Shown here: positions 29,748 to 30,779 of the stretch, one piece after another | How positions within the stretch are numbered: the first letter of the stretch is position 1 | Layout of the letters: each line of letters starts with the position of its first letter | Position numbers and translations under genes: made by a program | The notes under the pieces: model-generated | Seen by the model: the letters and a program-made list of their open reading frames with translations, nothing else | What the model was told of the DNA's origin: nothing | Database searches by the model: none | Source of the DNA: an uncultured delta proteobacterium | Lineage (GTDB): Bacteria > RBG-13-61-14 > DRUE01 | Assembly (NCBI GenBank): GCA_903930515.1 | Contig: CAIYYW010000357.1 | Span: 1 to 30,779 of the forward strand | Direction of reading: 5' to 3' | DNA: 30,779 nucleotides

Positions 29748-30395
29748 ATGCAAAATGTCAAATGGAGTAGCGGTGACAAATATCTTGATTTCTTAATCCA
29801 AAATTACAAGAGCATCAAAGCATTTGAGGAGATTGTGCGCTATGCTAAAAATCTTTTGGCTTCTTATGTTGATAGAGAAGCTACTGAAGCGATTAAAGAT
29901 TTAAAATATCGATATTTTGAAAGGAATGGACTCAAAGTTGATGAGGATAATGGGATTATATTTTGGTATGATCCTGATTTTACTGAATGGGATCAAGATT
30001 TAAAAAAAGGCAAAGGACCAGTTATTCAATATGAATCTGAGCAGGTGGATATATGGAAATGGATTGAATCGGAAGATCAGGATGAGGCACCATATTTATA
30101 TTGTTTAGTAGATGTTTCTGGTATTAAGAAAATAAAAAATAAAAACTTATATAATCATGAATGGGCGCAATTATTGAATAGGGATGCAAAAATATTAAGT
30201 AAAAAGGGAATATCTATTCAAGAGGAAATATCTTGGGGTAATTTGTTGGCCTACTGGATTCTTGATAAGGAAATAACGATGGAGAAACTGGCAGATCGGG
30301 AGCAATTCCGTAAAGCAATTCAGCGAGCTGTAAGGAATTTCACGGATGCGCTTCTCCCAATTTTGCGAAAAGGGCAGAAAATTTCAAAAGATTAA
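29748..30395 (+). CDS. Orphan protein downstream of the nuclease-like gene
   Basis: This 215-residue soluble protein is not recognised. It has an acidic, Trp/Tyr-rich middle (IIFWYDPDFTEWDQDLKKGK, EQVDIWKWIESEDQDEAPYL) and a helical C-terminus with EEISWGNLLAYWILDKEITM, then FRKAIQRAVRNFTDAL. It is very AT-rich, unlike most of the window. GGGAGG at 29736-29741 gives a strong ribosome binding site 15 bases after the nuclease-like stop, so both are probably translated from one mRNA. It may be a partner or inhibitor of that protein; this is inferred from position only. Confidence 0.55.
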   Translation: MQNVKWSSGDKYLDFLIQNYKSIKAFEEIVRYAKNLLASYVDREATEAIKDLKYRYFERNGLKVDEDNGIIFWYDPDFTEWDQDLKKGKGPVIQYESEQVDIWKWIESEDQDEAPYLYCLVDVSGIKKIKNKNLYNHEWAQLLNRDAKILSKKGISIQEEISWGNLLAYWILDKEITMEKLADREQFRKAIQRAVRNFTDALLPILRKGQKISKD

Positions 30396-30471
30396 GCACA
30401 CAGCGATTATGGCTGTAATTCCCGGCGCATTAAACGGGACGGGCGGGAATTTCGAGCATGGTGGGCAAAGA

Positions 30472-30490
30472 AGCCAGCCGGGGGCTGGTT
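30472..30490. repeat. Hairpin AGCCAGCC-GGG-GGCTGGTT
   Basis: An 8-bp stem (one G-T pair) with a 3-base loop lies 77 bases after the orphan gene. No T-run follows, so it may be another small palindromic element rather than a terminator. Confidence 0.4.
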
Positions 30491-30517
30491 GGGTTTATGG
30501 CCGGGGTATGATATATT
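30489..30517 (+). promoter_or_regulatory. Possible promoter of the last, partial gene
   Basis: TTGGGT is followed after 17 bases by TATATT. Transcription would begin near 30524, about 50 bases before the GTG at 30575. The -35 box is weak. Confidence 0.3.
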
Positions 30518-30574
30518 GCAGGGGATGATGCGGATTGAGCAAGGAGTAAAGCGGCGGAGAGGGGATTTGCCGGC

Positions 30575-30779
30575 GTGAGTTTATTGAGATCGTTATTTGA
30601 CCGGCGCGGCTGGAAGACAATGGTCTCGGAAACCCTGGGTAAAGGCTCGCCCAAGCTTCCGGAGCTGACAAAGGGTTTGAGCCGGGAGATCAACCAGACC
30701 TGGCTGGAAGATTTCATTTATGATTTTGTCAGGAACGATTCCGGGAACCGTCTGGAGCAGGCATTTTCCAGCGAGCCGA
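30575..30779 (+). CDS. Start of an unidentified gene, cut by the window edge
   Basis: An uninterrupted frame runs from GTG 30575 to the edge (68 codons). GGAGAGGGG at 30556-30564 is the likely ribosome binding site. The peptide opens SLLRSLFDRRGWKTMVSETL and continues with LPELTKGLSREINQTWLEDF. It is helical and charged with no recognised motif. The G/C-rich third positions return to those of the central genes, which supports real coding and marks the end of the AT-rich cassette. Confidence 0.55.
   Translation, partial: MSLLRSLFDRRGWKTMVSETLGKGSPKLPELTKGLSREINQTWLEDFIYDFVRNDSGNRLEQAFSSEP

Noticed and set aside
1-30779. CRISPR arrays, tRNA and rRNA genes
   Set aside because: No regularly spaced direct repeats, cloverleaf pattern or rRNA-like segments were seen in the gaps. 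A dedicated tRNA scan could not be run.

Overview
The window looks like chromosome of a GC-moderate, Gram-negative-like, probably anaerobic bacterium. Envelope proteins carry signal peptides or a lipobox, and several enzymes depend on iron-sulfur clusters: a radical SAM protein, two multi-cluster Fe-S proteins, and a 4-hydroxybutyryl-CoA dehydratase-type enzyme with its four cluster ligands intact. Gene order and the many short intergenic repeats suggest a deep-branching environmental lineage, perhaps Desulfobacterota-like or a candidate phylum. The sequence alone does not fix the taxon. The central part is GC-rich. Both edges (about 687-1265 and 28500-30400) are clearly AT-rich and look acquired.

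Layout. (1) 1-1265: the C-terminal end of a restriction-modification enzyme and an AT-rich membrane protein. (2) 1266-6720: a hexuronate-type sugar-acid block with KDPG aldolase, KDG kinase, a D-2-hydroxyacid dehydrogenase, a radical SAM protein and a KduD-like dehydrogenase, interrupted by an antitoxin-like fragment. (3) 6766-8220: two stacked toxin-antitoxin-type pairs, RHH/RelE and MNT/HEPN, with a 35-residue ORF between them. (4) 8248-10431: a metal-dependent hydrolase, a cupin and a small orphan protein, separated by REP-like hairpins. (5) 10472-13557, minus strand: a YfhO-type membrane protein translationally coupled to an exported PIG-L deacetylase. (6) 13635-25125, plus strand: a START-like lipoprotein, then a tight eight-gene operon (SCP2-like carrier, QueG-like Fe-S protein, haloalkane-dehalogenase-like hydrolase, two unequal acyl-CoA dehydrogenases, acetoacetate-decarboxylase-like protein, HTH/Fe-S protein, exported hydrolase), then a 4-hydroxybutyryl-CoA-dehydratase-like gene behind a structured leader. 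(7) 25198-28491: a WYL regulator divergent from a TPR-like protein, with a 15-bp palindrome between them, plus two small proteins. (8) 28512-30395: an AT-rich cassette with a PD-(D/E)XK nuclease-like protein flanked by two orphans. (9) 30396-30779: a short intergenic stretch and the start of an unidentified gene.

The most interesting unit is block 6. It reads as an undescribed anaerobic pathway for a hydrophobic acyl-CoA substrate: lipid-binding proteins (START-like, SCP2) deliver or hold the substrate, a catalytic/non-catalytic acyl-CoA dehydrogenase pair oxidises it, Fe-S proteins carry electrons, and hydrolase, decarboxylase-like and dehydratase-like enzymes finish it. The substrate is not known; this is inference from gene content. 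Second in interest are the leader RNA at 23521-23646, whose last hairpin buries the ribosome binding site, and the AT-rich nuclease cassette at the right edge.

No rRNA, tRNA, CRISPR array, insertion-sequence transposase or convincing rho-independent terminator was seen.
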